NCBI GenBank assembly: GCA_002838205.1
Contig: CP017950.1
Location: 750,858 to 814,857, forward strand
From: Tenericutes bacterium MZ-XQ
GTDB lineage: Bacteria > Bacillota_I > Bacilli_A > Acholeplasmatales > Acholeplasmataceae
Length of the DNA stretch: 64,000 nt
Direction: 5' to 3'
A model generated the notes under the pieces. The model saw only the letters and a list, made by a program, of their open reading frames with translations. It ran no database searches and was not told the origin of the DNA. Shown here one piece after another: positions 18,593 to 25,922 of the stretch (positions are counted from its first letter, which is position 1; every line of letters begins with the position of its first letter). Made by a program: the position numbers and the translations under genes.

Positions 18593-18790
18593 TATAATTA
18601 AATCAAGATGTAACCAGAAGAATCTGCTTCCACTCCTTGCACATCATGGTGCTATTTAAGCGTGCAAACCTGCTTGATTGGCTTATCTGCTAACCGGTTG
18701 TTGTTACCCGTTAGATTTCACTCAACTTCTATGTCTAACGGTGGTTTCTTATTGGCGAGGCTGCAGTTGTCTTTCAAGGCTAGGACTTCT
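18593..18790 (+). ncRNA. Candidate IS110 bridge RNA in transposase leader
   Basis: The 5' non-coding part of the element starts with a TATAAT box (18593-18598). It can then fold as a 5' stem-loop GAAG/CTTC (617-630 of the 18 kb block), a second stem TTGCAC/GTGCAA (18637-18642 with 18662-18667, 19-nt loop) and a third stem CCGTTAG/CTAACGG (18708-18714 with 18735-18741, 20-nt loop). IS110 elements encode a bridge RNA upstream of the transposase with a target-binding and a donor-binding loop. The two loops fit that plan, but I could not match loop sequence to the element ends. Confidence 0.45.
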
Positions 18791-18814
18791 CTTATATCTA
18801 TTTTCCCTTGAAAG
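18771..18814 (+). repeat. Inverted repeat before transposase ribosome site
   Basis: Perfect 9-bp arms CTTTCAAGG (18771-18779) and CCTTGAAAG (18806-18814). The right arm abuts the GAAGGTG ribosome site of the transposase. It may hold down transposase translation or mark the 3' end of the leader RNA. Confidence 0.5.
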
Positions 18815-18825
18815 AAGGTGTTCTT

Positions 18826-20052
18826 TTGAATCATACTTTATGTGTTGGTATTGACGTTGCTAAACTGTCCAATCACGTTTATGCACTTAACTTTAATCGT
18901 GATAAACTTTTATCTGTCAATATTCCTAATACCCAAGATGGTGCGAACTTAATTGAAACGCATATTTTAAAACTTCTTGATAAACATCATCTCTCTAAAG
19001 TCATTGTCATCTTAGAGTCAACTGGTGTTTACTCCGGTCATCTTGCGACCTACTTATCAGCTTCTAAGTTTTTGAGTGTTTTCGATATCAAAGTTTATCT
19101 CATCAATCCTAAAATTTCTAAAAATTATAGAAAAAGTTTTGCTGATATGGATAAAACTGATCCTAAAGATGCTTACATCTTAGCTGATATTGCTAGAGTT
19201 GGAAGAACCGATGAGTTAACTCCCTTTAAAGGTGGTCAAAGACTTGCTTTAGAAAGACTCACAAGGCATAGACTTCATATTGCTGAAAAACTATCCAATG
19301 AGAAGGTTTATGCCCTTAATAACGTGTTTATAAAGTTTTCTAACTTTGAAACTATATTTTCTAATAACTTTGGATCAACTGCTGTTGATCTCTTATTAGA
19401 TTATAAAACCATTGATGATATTATCGATTCATCTTTAGAAGATTTATCTGACTTTGTTGCTAAATCAAGTAAAAATCGCTTTGATAATTCACTTGATATC
19501 GCTGCTAAGATCCAAAAAGCTGCTAGAGATTCTTATCGTCTTGATAAAGTTTCTTATGATCCTATTAATACAGCTCTCGCCTCATCCATAAATGTCATTA
19601 AATGTTATGAACATGAAATGAAAGATATTGATAAAGCCATTTTGCGACAAGTCGCTGGGTTTAATCATGATCACTATCAAATCTTAACGTCTATACCTGG
19701 TATTGGTAAAGTTTATGCAGCCGGTATCTTAGCTGAGATTGTTGATATTAGTCAGTTTGAATCCAATGATGCACTTGCTAAATATGCAGGTATTACCTGG
19801 CGTAAAAATCAATCCGGGAAATTCACCGCTGATGAGACTTACATGACTAAAACTGGAAATAAATATTTGCGCTACTTTTTAATCCAAGCAGCCAACATGG
19901 CTAGAATTCATATACCTGAGTATCGTGATTTTTATCATAAGAAATATGATGAAGTCACGACTCATCAACACAAACGTGCACTCGCCTTAACTGCTAGAAA
20001 ACTTATTCGTCTTATCTATGGTTTGTTGAGTACCAATAGACTTTATAAGTAA
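18826..20052 (+). CDS. IS110-family transposase (DEDD recombinase)
   Basis: A 408-residue RNA-guided recombinase of the IS110 family. The RuvC-like N-terminal domain shows Asp10 in CVGIDVAK, Glu64 in ILESTGVY, and Asp112 and Asp115 in KTDPKDAY. The C-terminal Transposase_20 domain shows TSIPGIGKVYAAGILAEI, then KYAGITWRKNQSG with the candidate nucleophile Ser330. The TTG at 18826 has GAAGGTG about six bases upstream; a TTG at 18808 lies within the inverted repeat and is less likely. The gene is intact with no frameshift, so the element may be active. It is inserted in antisense orientation in the metK leader. Confidence 0.95.
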   Translation: MNHTLCVGIDVAKLSNHVYALNFNRDKLLSVNIPNTQDGANLIETHILKLLDKHHLSKVIVILESTGVYSGHLATYLSASKFLSVFDIKVYLINPKISKNYRKSFADMDKTDPKDAYILADIARVGRTDELTPFKGGQRLALERLTRHRLHIAEKLSNEKVYALNNVFIKFSNFETIFSNNFGSTAVDLLLDYKTIDDIIDSSLEDLSDFVAKSSKNRFDNSLDIAAKIQKAARDSYRLDKVSYDPINTALASSINVIKCYEHEMKDIDKAILRQVAGFNHDHYQILTSIPGIGKVYAAGILAEIVDISQFESNDALAKYAGITWRKNQSGKFTADETYMTKTGNKYLRYFLIQAANMARIHIPEYRDFYHKKYDEVTTHQHKRALALTARKLIRLIYGLLSTNRLYK

Positions 20053-20087
20053 AACTTAATTAGATTAATTCTTATAACTTTTACTTT

Positions 20088-20117
20088 TTTAAGCATGTCT
20101 TTAAATGATGCTTTTTA
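20088..20117 (+). terminator. Terminator after transposase gene
   Basis: Stem AAGCAT/ATGCTT (20091-20096 and 20108-20113) with an 11-nt loop followed by a short T run, 38 nt after the transposase stop. It has no T tract on the minus strand, so it should not block antisense read-through toward metK. Confidence 0.6.
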
Positions 20118-20179
20118 TTAACTTTATACTCGTTTTTTATATTTTTAGTGCTTGACATCTTTACCGGTTGCTTCTTTTA

Positions 20180-20209
20180 AGAAAAACCGCCTTCCATAAG
20201 GAAAGCGGT
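20180..20209 (-). terminator. S-box riboswitch terminator
   Basis: On the minus strand the arms ACCGCTTTCC and GGAAGGCGGT (one mismatch) with loop TTAT are followed by TTTTTCTT. It lies directly after the SAM riboswitch. Its 5' arm plus loop (TTCCTTAT, 20196-20203) can alternatively pair with ATAAGGAA (20214-20221), the 3' strand of aptamer helix P1. That is the expected terminator/antiterminator exchange. Confidence 0.9.
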
Positions 20210-20216
20210 CTTCTTC

Positions 20217-20309
20217 CTTATTGTTGGGATTTACCCCTTGTGAAAAGCACCTAAATTAAGTAGGTTGCTGCTATGTCAACAGTCACTGGCCTCGATAGCT
20301 CTGAATAAG
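20217..20309 (-). ncRNA. SAM-I (S-box) riboswitch aptamer
   Basis: A 93-nt S-box aptamer read on the minus strand. P1 is CTTATT/AATAAG (20304-20309 with 20217-20222). P2 GCTAT/ATAGC carries a kink-turn-like GA pair, with upper stem CAGTGACTG. The junction GCAGCAACC leads into P3 ACCTA/TAGGT with the conserved GGTGCT. P4 is GGGG...CCC before the closing AATAAG. These are the hallmark conserved boxes of SAM-I riboswitches, which stop transcription when SAM is plentiful. The natural target is metK, the next minus-strand gene, now separated from it by the IS110 insertion. Confidence 0.92.
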
Positions 20310-20334
20310 TTTTATTTAATTTTTATTCTATATC

Positions 20335-20363
20335 ATGATACATGAAAGTTTATAAAAAGTCAA
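20335..20363 (-). promoter_or_regulatory. Promoter of the S-box leader
   Basis: On the minus strand -35 TTGACT (20358-20363), a 17-nt spacer and -10 TATCAT (20335-20340). Each box is one mismatch from consensus. Transcription would begin about 20 nt before aptamer P1. Confidence 0.75.
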
Positions 20364-20376
20364 TGCATATCAATCA

Positions 20377-21693
20377 CTAAAAATTATTATACATTTCTGA
20401 AAACTCATCATGAAACTTCAAAAATCTTTCCTTTAAATCATAATCAAAATAATTACCTAATTCACTTTGAAATTGCTTTAAAACAATACTATGTGCCATC
20501 GGTCTTTTGTATGATCTATGTGATCTCATGGTGATATATAAATCACTTAATAAAATCACTTGTGATTCTATTTCTGGTTGAATCATAAGCATTTCTTTTA
20601 AGAATTTTTCGTTTGCGGTATCTTCAATATGAGCTCTTGCAATATCTTCACATTTTTGTGCTAACTGAATGCGTTTAGCTATTCTTGAACCTAATTCTGT
20701 TTGATCTTTTAACATATCATAGGTTTTTTCGTCATATGAACTAATATCATTTAAAAGATGTTTGATTTCTTGATATTGTAAATGGACCATTGCATAGTCA
20801 TTTAAATTATTGATTTGATCTTGACTCATCCCATAATAATCAGCCAACTTTTGACTCATTTGTTGAACTTGATATGCATGTCTCTTATCCATTAAGGTAT
20901 AAGATGATGAAAACACAACACTAAATAAATCACCAACAATATGAGAGAAATCCGTTTGAACTTGTCTTCTTTTAATCAACTCTTTTTTTCTTTCTTCTTG
21001 CATATATTGTCCCATTGAAACAATTGCATATAAAACAAAATAGAAAAGAATAAAGAGTAAAGTTCTTAGTAATATATCACCAAATTCAGGTAATCTAATA
21101 AAATTCGGTAAAAATTCCATAAATGATTGTCCACCGACTAACCCATGAAAATTATATGTCCAAATTAAATGAATCACTGTAAGCAATGCTAATAAACCTT
21201 GGAAACTACTACTCAAAAGCTTCTTTTCTTGATATAAAGAAATAACGACGACTGCATAGTACATTAAAATGTATGCTCCGGTTTCAAAATATTCCAGTGT
21301 GTATAATCTTGCATATATTAATACTGATGAGAAAAAGATATAAAATGCAGCAACATACATCGCAACACTCTGCTTAGTTTTATCTTCTTGATCTAGATAA
21401 ATTAATTTTTTTAACAGTTTATTGATGACATAAGTAATTGGAAACGCCATCACAGTAATGACCCAATCAGCAACCTGTGCCTCACTAGAAAACGATAAAA
21501 CTAATAAAATCAATGTGTACATAATATTTGAAACAAAGACAATATTTTTTATAACGACGTTTCTTCTAAATAAAACAGCGACATCATTTGTAATGTCAAC
21601 GCCTTGCTCAAAGCCAAAAAACTTAGCAAATATGTCTTTGCCAAGTGTTTTTAAATCCCAAAATTTTCTTTTCTTGTTTTGTTTATGATTCAC
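20377..21693 (-). CDS. Membrane protein with degenerate HD-GYP-like domain
   Basis: A 438-residue protein with six or so membrane helices (about 48-235, for example IVFVSNIMYTLILLVLSF and LLFILFYFVLYAIVSM). A cytosolic C-terminal part has the outline of an HD-GYP domain: HAYQVQQMSQKLADYYGMS (first His helix) and later LLSDLYITMRSHRSYKRPM and GNYFDYDLKERFLKFH, matching the HD-GYP consensus tail. The HD dyad itself is replaced (AMVHLQYQ) and the GYP loop is missing. It is therefore unlikely to hydrolyse cyclic-di-GMP and may be a sensor or scaffold. It is the last gene of priA-fmt-pgpA and starts at GTG with AGGACT upstream. Its function is unknown to me. Confidence 0.75.
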   Translation of the reverse strand: MNHKQNKKRKFWDLKTLGKDIFAKFFGFEQGVDITNDVAVLFRRNVVIKNIVFVSNIMYTLILLVLSFSSEAQVADWVITVMAFPITYVINKLLKKLIYLDQEDKTKQSVAMYVAAFYIFFSSVLIYARLYTLEYFETGAYILMYYAVVVISLYQEKKLLSSSFQGLLALLTVIHLIWTYNFHGLVGGQSFMEFLPNFIRLPEFGDILLRTLLFILFYFVLYAIVSMGQYMQEERKKELIKRRQVQTDFSHIVGDLFSVVFSSSYTLMDKRHAYQVQQMSQKLADYYGMSQDQINNLNDYAMVHLQYQEIKHLLNDISSYDEKTYDMLKDQTELGSRIAKRIQLAQKCEDIARAHIEDTANEKFLKEMLMIQPEIESQVILLSDLYITMRSHRSYKRPMAHSIVLKQFQSELGNYFDYDLKERFLKFHDEFSEMYNNF

Positions 21694-21710
21694 CTAATCA
21701 GTCCTTGTTG

Positions 21711-22277
21711 TTATAAATCAAAAATGCTAAATCTTTTGACATCTACATTTTCATGTGCTAAATCTTCATTCATGACTTGTGCGACTCTTGTTGATGCTGC
21801 TGCAGCAATTGCACCGACGATATCATCTAAGAATGTGTGACATATACCATCTTCTTTACCAGCATCATTTAAACGTTTAACAATACCATGTTTATTAACA
21901 TCAATATCACCAAAATTGGTTTGTCCAATCGTTCCATACAAACCAGAAACATCTAAGCCAAGTGTTTCATCAACTCCAAATAAACCTAAATCTTCATAAA
22001 TAATATCTTGAATAGGTCCTTGGAATAAACCTTCTTCAGCTAAACGATCAATTTCAGCTGCTAGTTGCACATGATGAAATACATCTCTTAATGATAAAAT
22101 CTTTTCAACTGATTCTATACAAATTGCACGGCTAACTTCATCAGAGTACTTTGATTGTTGCATATAAGAGATTTCTGCAATTGCTTCAATCGTTACACCT
22201 CTTTTTAACAACATCTTTTTGTTTAAATCAAACATTTCTTGTCTTGTAAAAAGTAGTTTTTTCTTTTCATTTTTCAT
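21711..22277 (-). CDS. Phosphatidylglycerophosphatase A-like protein (YutG family)
   Basis: A 188-residue PgpA/YutG family protein. In Bacillus this family dephosphorylates phosphatidylglycerol-phosphate to phosphatidylglycerol. Diagnostic blocks are YEDLGLFGVDETLGLDVSGL and YGTIGQTNFGDIDV, then CHTFLDDIVGAIAAAASTRVA with the metal-binding HTFLDD. The N-terminal 70 residues form a helical extension, also seen in YutG. Unlike E. coli PgpA, no membrane helices are obvious. The ATG overlaps the fmt stop by 4 nt (ATGA), so translation is coupled. Confidence 0.87.
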   Translation of the reverse strand: MKNEKKKLLFTRQEMFDLNKKMLLKRGVTIEAIAEISYMQQSKYSDEVSRAICIESVEKILSLRDVFHHVQLAAEIDRLAEEGLFQGPIQDIIYEDLGLFGVDETLGLDVSGLYGTIGQTNFGDIDVNKHGIVKRLNDAGKEDGICHTFLDDIVGAIAAAASTRVAQVMNEDLAHENVDVKRFSIFDL

Positions 22278-23209
22278 GATTCTTCTCCTCCATTGAATGT
22301 GTCATTCACATCCATGATGTTTTGTCCATTGAGAAAATCTTTAGTTGCCATTATTTTTTTTCCTGGGACTTGAATCTGTTCAATTTCAACCGCTTTATCA
22401 AGGGTTTTAACAATGAGTTTCTTCTTAATGTTCAAAATTGTTCCAGGGCTTTTATCTTCATTTCCTATTATATCACTATTTCTTACTTTATAGATTTTGA
22501 TTTTAACACCATTGATAAATGCATGTGCTCCAGGTTCAGGGGTTAACCCTTTAACACGATTGATAATCTTTTCAGTCGATTGATTAAAAGATAGGAATTC
22601 ATCACTATAAGTCAATGTTGGAGAAAATGTCACAAGTGCTTCATCTTGTGCTTCTCGATAAATGATGCCTTGACAAATATCTTCTAAAACTTCTTTTAAA
22701 AGTCTAGTTCCTAAAGATGACAGTCTTTGAGTTAAACTTAGCGTATCATCCTCGTCATGGATGTTAATTGCTTCTTGTTTGATAATATCGCCGCTATCCA
22801 TTTTAAATGCCATATACATAATTGTAACACCAGTTTGCTTATCACCATTGAAAAGTGCATATTGAATTGGTGCGCCGCCACGATATTTGGGCAGCAGGGA
22901 TCCATGGACATTAATTGCTTTTACCTCATCAAGAAGAGCTTTTGGTAATATTTGACCATAAGCAGCAGTAATCACAAAATCTGGTTTAAGATCAACAATT
23001 TTTTGATATTCTGTCTTAATATTTTTGGGTTGAAAGACTTCAATACCATGTTTTAAGGCCACTTCTTTTACAAGGGGTGGAGTTAATACTTTTTTTCTAC
23101 CTATGAATTTATCTGGTTGTGTAACAACCAAACATACATCGTGTTCTTTGATTAACATTTCTAAGACTTCGACTGCAAATAAAGGCGTTCCCATAAATAC
23201 AATTTTCAT
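22274..23209 (-). CDS. fmt: Methionyl-tRNA formyltransferase
   Basis: Transfers a formyl group to initiator Met-tRNA. The 311-residue protein has the Rossmann start MKIVFMGTPLFAVEVLE and the active site NVHGSLLPKYRGGAPIQYAL (catalytic Asn, His; Asp in MDSGD). A C-terminal OB-like domain binds tRNA (LTPEPGAHAFINGVKIKIYK). It follows priA by 10 nt, matching the Firmicutes priA-(def)-fmt order. The usual def gene is absent here. Confidence 0.97.
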   Translation of the reverse strand: MKIVFMGTPLFAVEVLEMLIKEHDVCLVVTQPDKFIGRKKVLTPPLVKEVALKHGIEVFQPKNIKTEYQKIVDLKPDFVITAAYGQILPKALLDEVKAINVHGSLLPKYRGGAPIQYALFNGDKQTGVTIMYMAFKMDSGDIIKQEAINIHDEDDTLSLTQRLSSLGTRLLKEVLEDICQGIIYREAQDEALVTFSPTLTYSDEFLSFNQSTEKIINRVKGLTPEPGAHAFINGVKIKIYKVRNSDIIGNEDKSPGTILNIKKKLIVKTLDKAVEIEQIQVPGKKIMATKDFLNGQNIMDVNDTFNGGEES

Positions 23210-23219
23210 TTTTATTCAC

Positions 23220-25526
23220 CTACATCATATCTAAATTTGGATAATACTTCATATATATATTTTGAGACTTTAGATCGTTCATCATGTTTTTAATATCTAA
23301 AGCATCTAAAGTTTTATACTTTATGGTAACCACAAATCTAAAACGGTCTTTTATTTTTTTGACGAGTGCTTGAGATGGACCGAGTACTAAAACATCATCT
23401 AAAAGATTTAGTTTTTTCTTTAACTGAAAGGCAACTTGATATGTTTTTAAATACTCTCTTCCCTCAATTAAAAATTGAGAAACATGCATGAAAGGTTCAT
23501 ATCGTAATAGTTTTCGTTCATATAAGGCTTCTTTATAAAAAGCATCGTAATCTTTTAAAACACTTTGAATCGCATAATGATCCAGTTGATACCCTTGGAT
23601 AATCACATCTCCAGGCATATGTCTTCCAGATCTTCCAGAAATTTGTGATAAGAGCATATACGTTTGTTCGCTTGCTGTATAAGAAGGTACTTTTAAAGAT
23701 AAATCAGCCATTAAAACCCCAACAAGTGTTACTTTAGGGAAATCTAAACCTTTAGCAATCATTTGTGTTCCCAATAAGATATCAGCATCTTCATGAAGAA
23801 ATGAATGCCAAAGTTTTTCATGTGCTCCTTTAGTTGTTGTCACATTTCTATCCATGCGCATAATTCTGGCAGTAGGGAATGTTTTTTTAAGCTGTTGCTC
23901 GACATATTCAATGCCAACACCAACTTCTTTAACCGTAGGTTGATGACATGCTTCACATGTTTTCAAAAAAGGTTTTTCATATCCACAATAATGACATTTA
24001 AGTACTTCTTTATCTTTATAGTATGTAAGAGATATATCACAATCAGGACATTTTGGCACATCTCCACAATGTCTACACAATACAAATGGTGCATATCCTT
24101 TTCGATTGAATAGAATCATGGTCTGTTCTTTTTTAGATAACCTGTTATGAATTGCTTCTTTTAGTTCATTTGAGAAGATTGAAGTATTTTTCTGTTTGAG
24201 TTCAGATTTCATATCTACTAACTTAATACTAGGTTGTTTTAAGTTAAAAGGTCTATGTTTAAGTTCTAAGTAGTGATACATACCATTTTTCGCATGATAC
24301 ATACTTTCAATTGATGGAGTTGCAGATCCTAAAACTAACGGTATATGATGATATTTCGCTCTTAATGACGCGATCTGTCTAGCATCATAAATCACGCCTT
24401 CTTTTTGAATGTATGATGGATCATGCTCTTCATCAATCATGATGATACCTAAATCATTCATTGGCATAAAAACACCACTTCTAGTAGCAATAACAACATC
24501 AATTTCATTGTTTAAGATCATTTGATATTGATCAAATCTCTCACCCTTTGATAAAGCACTATGGTATATCGCAACTCGATTAAATCTTGATTTGATGCGT
24601 TTCGCCATCGGCGATACCAAAGTGATTTCAGGCACAAGTATGAGACACTTTTTATGATTGATTATAACTTTTTCCATGACATCCAAGTAAACTTCAGTTT
24701 TACCTGAGCCTGTCACACCATGAAGTAAGAAAGTTTGATTGCTGTCAAGAGCATCTTGAATGGACTGACTTGCTATTTTTTGTTCAGAAGTTAAGGAAAC
24801 GATTTTATCTTTTAAATCAAAAACGTGCTTGATTTCTCTTTTTTCAGTGATCGTTGTTTGTCTGAGCACATCATGTTTCTTAAGTGTTTGAATGTGCCCT
24901 GTTGTAAATCCTAAAGTCTCTAAATCTTTCTTTGTATAAGTTTTATCCTTTTCTAAACTAGGATATTGATCAACTCTTTGATATTGATGATTTTCATGAT
25001 ATAAATATGCGACTACTTTTTTCTCTTTGCTTTTTTGAGCATATATATTTTTGATATCTACAACCTGTTTCTCACGTAATCTTCTGAGCTTTGGCAGCAT
25101 ATCATAGTCACTCTTTTTTAAGTGCCAAATACCTTTATCATTAAAATATATTTTCATTGAATCAGGTACTAAATTTTTATCCTTAATGACGATTTCTTTA
25201 TCATAATCCATACCAAGTTCACTAGGTATAACACACTCAAAAACTTCACTATAAAGGGAATCAGTGCTTTTTAATAGATCATTAATAATCATAAATAATT
25301 CGTCATTTACTGTAGGCGTAAGATCGAGAAGATGCATGATATCCTTAGTCTCTTCAGATGAATCTTCCATCATCTCAATAACATAACCCATTCTTGTCTG
25401 CGCACCAAAAGGCACGATCACTCTCATGCCTACTTCTAAATCATTAATCATATCATCTGGTATATGATAATCAAATGCTTGATTGACTTGTTCATGCTTA
25501 ATATCAACGATGACTTTTGCGTACAC
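23220..25526 (-). CDS. priA: Primosomal protein N' (helicase PriA)
   Basis: A 768-residue 3'-5' helicase that reloads the replisome at stalled forks. The N-terminal DNA-binding domain is followed by Walker A HGVTGSGKTEVYLD (about 270-283), DEEHDPSYIQKEG, and eight zinc-binding cysteines in CRHCGDVPKCPDC and CHYCGYEKPFLKTCEACH. Helicase motifs ILLGTQMIAKGLDFP and QISGRSGR complete the fold. Start is GTG with a weak ribosome site. It lies just downstream of the rbfA terminator and heads the priA-fmt-pgpA-HD-GYP unit. Confidence 0.97.
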   Translation of the reverse strand: MYAKVIVDIKHEQVNQAFDYHIPDDMINDLEVGMRVIVPFGAQTRMGYVIEMMEDSSEETKDIMHLLDLTPTVNDELFMIINDLLKSTDSLYSEVFECVIPSELGMDYDKEIVIKDKNLVPDSMKIYFNDKGIWHLKKSDYDMLPKLRRLREKQVVDIKNIYAQKSKEKKVVAYLYHENHQYQRVDQYPSLEKDKTYTKKDLETLGFTTGHIQTLKKHDVLRQTTITEKREIKHVFDLKDKIVSLTSEQKIASQSIQDALDSNQTFLLHGVTGSGKTEVYLDVMEKVIINHKKCLILVPEITLVSPMAKRIKSRFNRVAIYHSALSKGERFDQYQMILNNEIDVVIATRSGVFMPMNDLGIIMIDEEHDPSYIQKEGVIYDARQIASLRAKYHHIPLVLGSATPSIESMYHAKNGMYHYLELKHRPFNLKQPSIKLVDMKSELKQKNTSIFSNELKEAIHNRLSKKEQTMILFNRKGYAPFVLCRHCGDVPKCPDCDISLTYYKDKEVLKCHYCGYEKPFLKTCEACHQPTVKEVGVGIEYVEQQLKKTFPTARIMRMDRNVTTTKGAHEKLWHSFLHEDADILLGTQMIAKGLDFPKVTLVGVLMADLSLKVPSYTASEQTYMLLSQISGRSGRHMPGDVIIQGYQLDHYAIQSVLKDYDAFYKEALYERKLLRYEPFMHVSQFLIEGREYLKTYQVAFQLKKKLNLLDDVLVLGPSQALVKKIKDRFRFVVTIKYKTLDALDIKNMMNDLKSQNIYMKYYPNLDMM

Positions 25527-25555
25527 AGCATCACACTTTTCTATTGATTTTAATT

Positions 25556-25582
25556 TTAAAAAAAGTAACCGAAGTTACTTTA
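25556..25582 (-). terminator. Terminator of the rimP-nusA-infB-rbfA operon
   Basis: Stem AAGTAAC/GTTACTT closed by a TTCG tetraloop (25563-25580), followed on the minus strand by seven T. It includes the rbfA stop codon. Confidence 0.92.
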
Positions 25583-25916
25583 TTGTTTTTAGAAGTTGGT
25601 CAATATGATTTCCATAAGCTAATGCTTCATCATATTTAAAGACCAATTCTGGTATTTTACGCACGTTACGAATTTTTCTAGCTAATTCCATACGTATCGT
25701 CGCTTTTGCACTTTCAATTGCATTTTTTGCACGATCTAAAACTTCTGCTTCATCGCTTAAAATCGTGTAGTAAACAGTAGCAAAAGATAAGTCTTTAGTG
25801 ACTTTAACTTCTGTTAAATTAATATAACCAAAGCTCTTATCCTTAACTTCTTGATTAACAATTGGTGCAAGTTCTCTTTGAATCAAACTTGCTAAACGTT
25901 CTGTAGTAATTGACAT
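25575..25916 (-). CDS. rbfA: 30S ribosome-binding factor RbfA
   Basis: A 113-residue KH-fold assembly factor for 16S rRNA maturation of the 30S subunit. Family features: TERLASLIQRELAPIVNQEVKD at the start, VTKDLSFATVYYTIL in the middle, and RMELARKIRNVRKIPELVFKYD with the conserved AxR/KH turn near the end. Last gene of the nusA-infB operon, 6 nt after infB. Confidence 0.96.
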   Translation of the reverse strand: MSITTERLASLIQRELAPIVNQEVKDKSFGYINLTEVKVTKDLSFATVYYTILSDEAEVLDRAKNAIESAKATIRMELARKIRNVRKIPELVFKYDEALAYGNHIDQLLKTIK

Positions 25917-25922
25917 AATTTC

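Larger units (their letters stand above)
18588..20150 (+). mobile_element. IS110-family insertion sequence (ends approximate)
   Basis: A single DEDD transposase gene with long non-coding flanks and no terminal inverted repeats, as usual for IS110. The borders are bracketed by native sequence: the metK leader hairpin ends at 18563 and the riboswitch terminator starts at 20180. The pentamer TAGTG occurs at 18587-18591 and 20146-20150, the best candidate for the duplicated core, giving an element of about 1.56 kb. The true ends need comparison with an empty site. Confidence 0.7.

Noticed and set aside
18521-18600. SMK (SAM-III) riboswitch next to metK
   Set aside because: A hairpin is present but the conserved SMK core and Shine-Dalgarno pairing are not.
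20053-20376. Region first taken as the IS110 right flank with a downstream bridge RNA (IS1111 style)
   Set aside because: Most of it is explained by the S-box riboswitch, its terminator and promoter on the minus strand; only about 100 bp belong to the IS.
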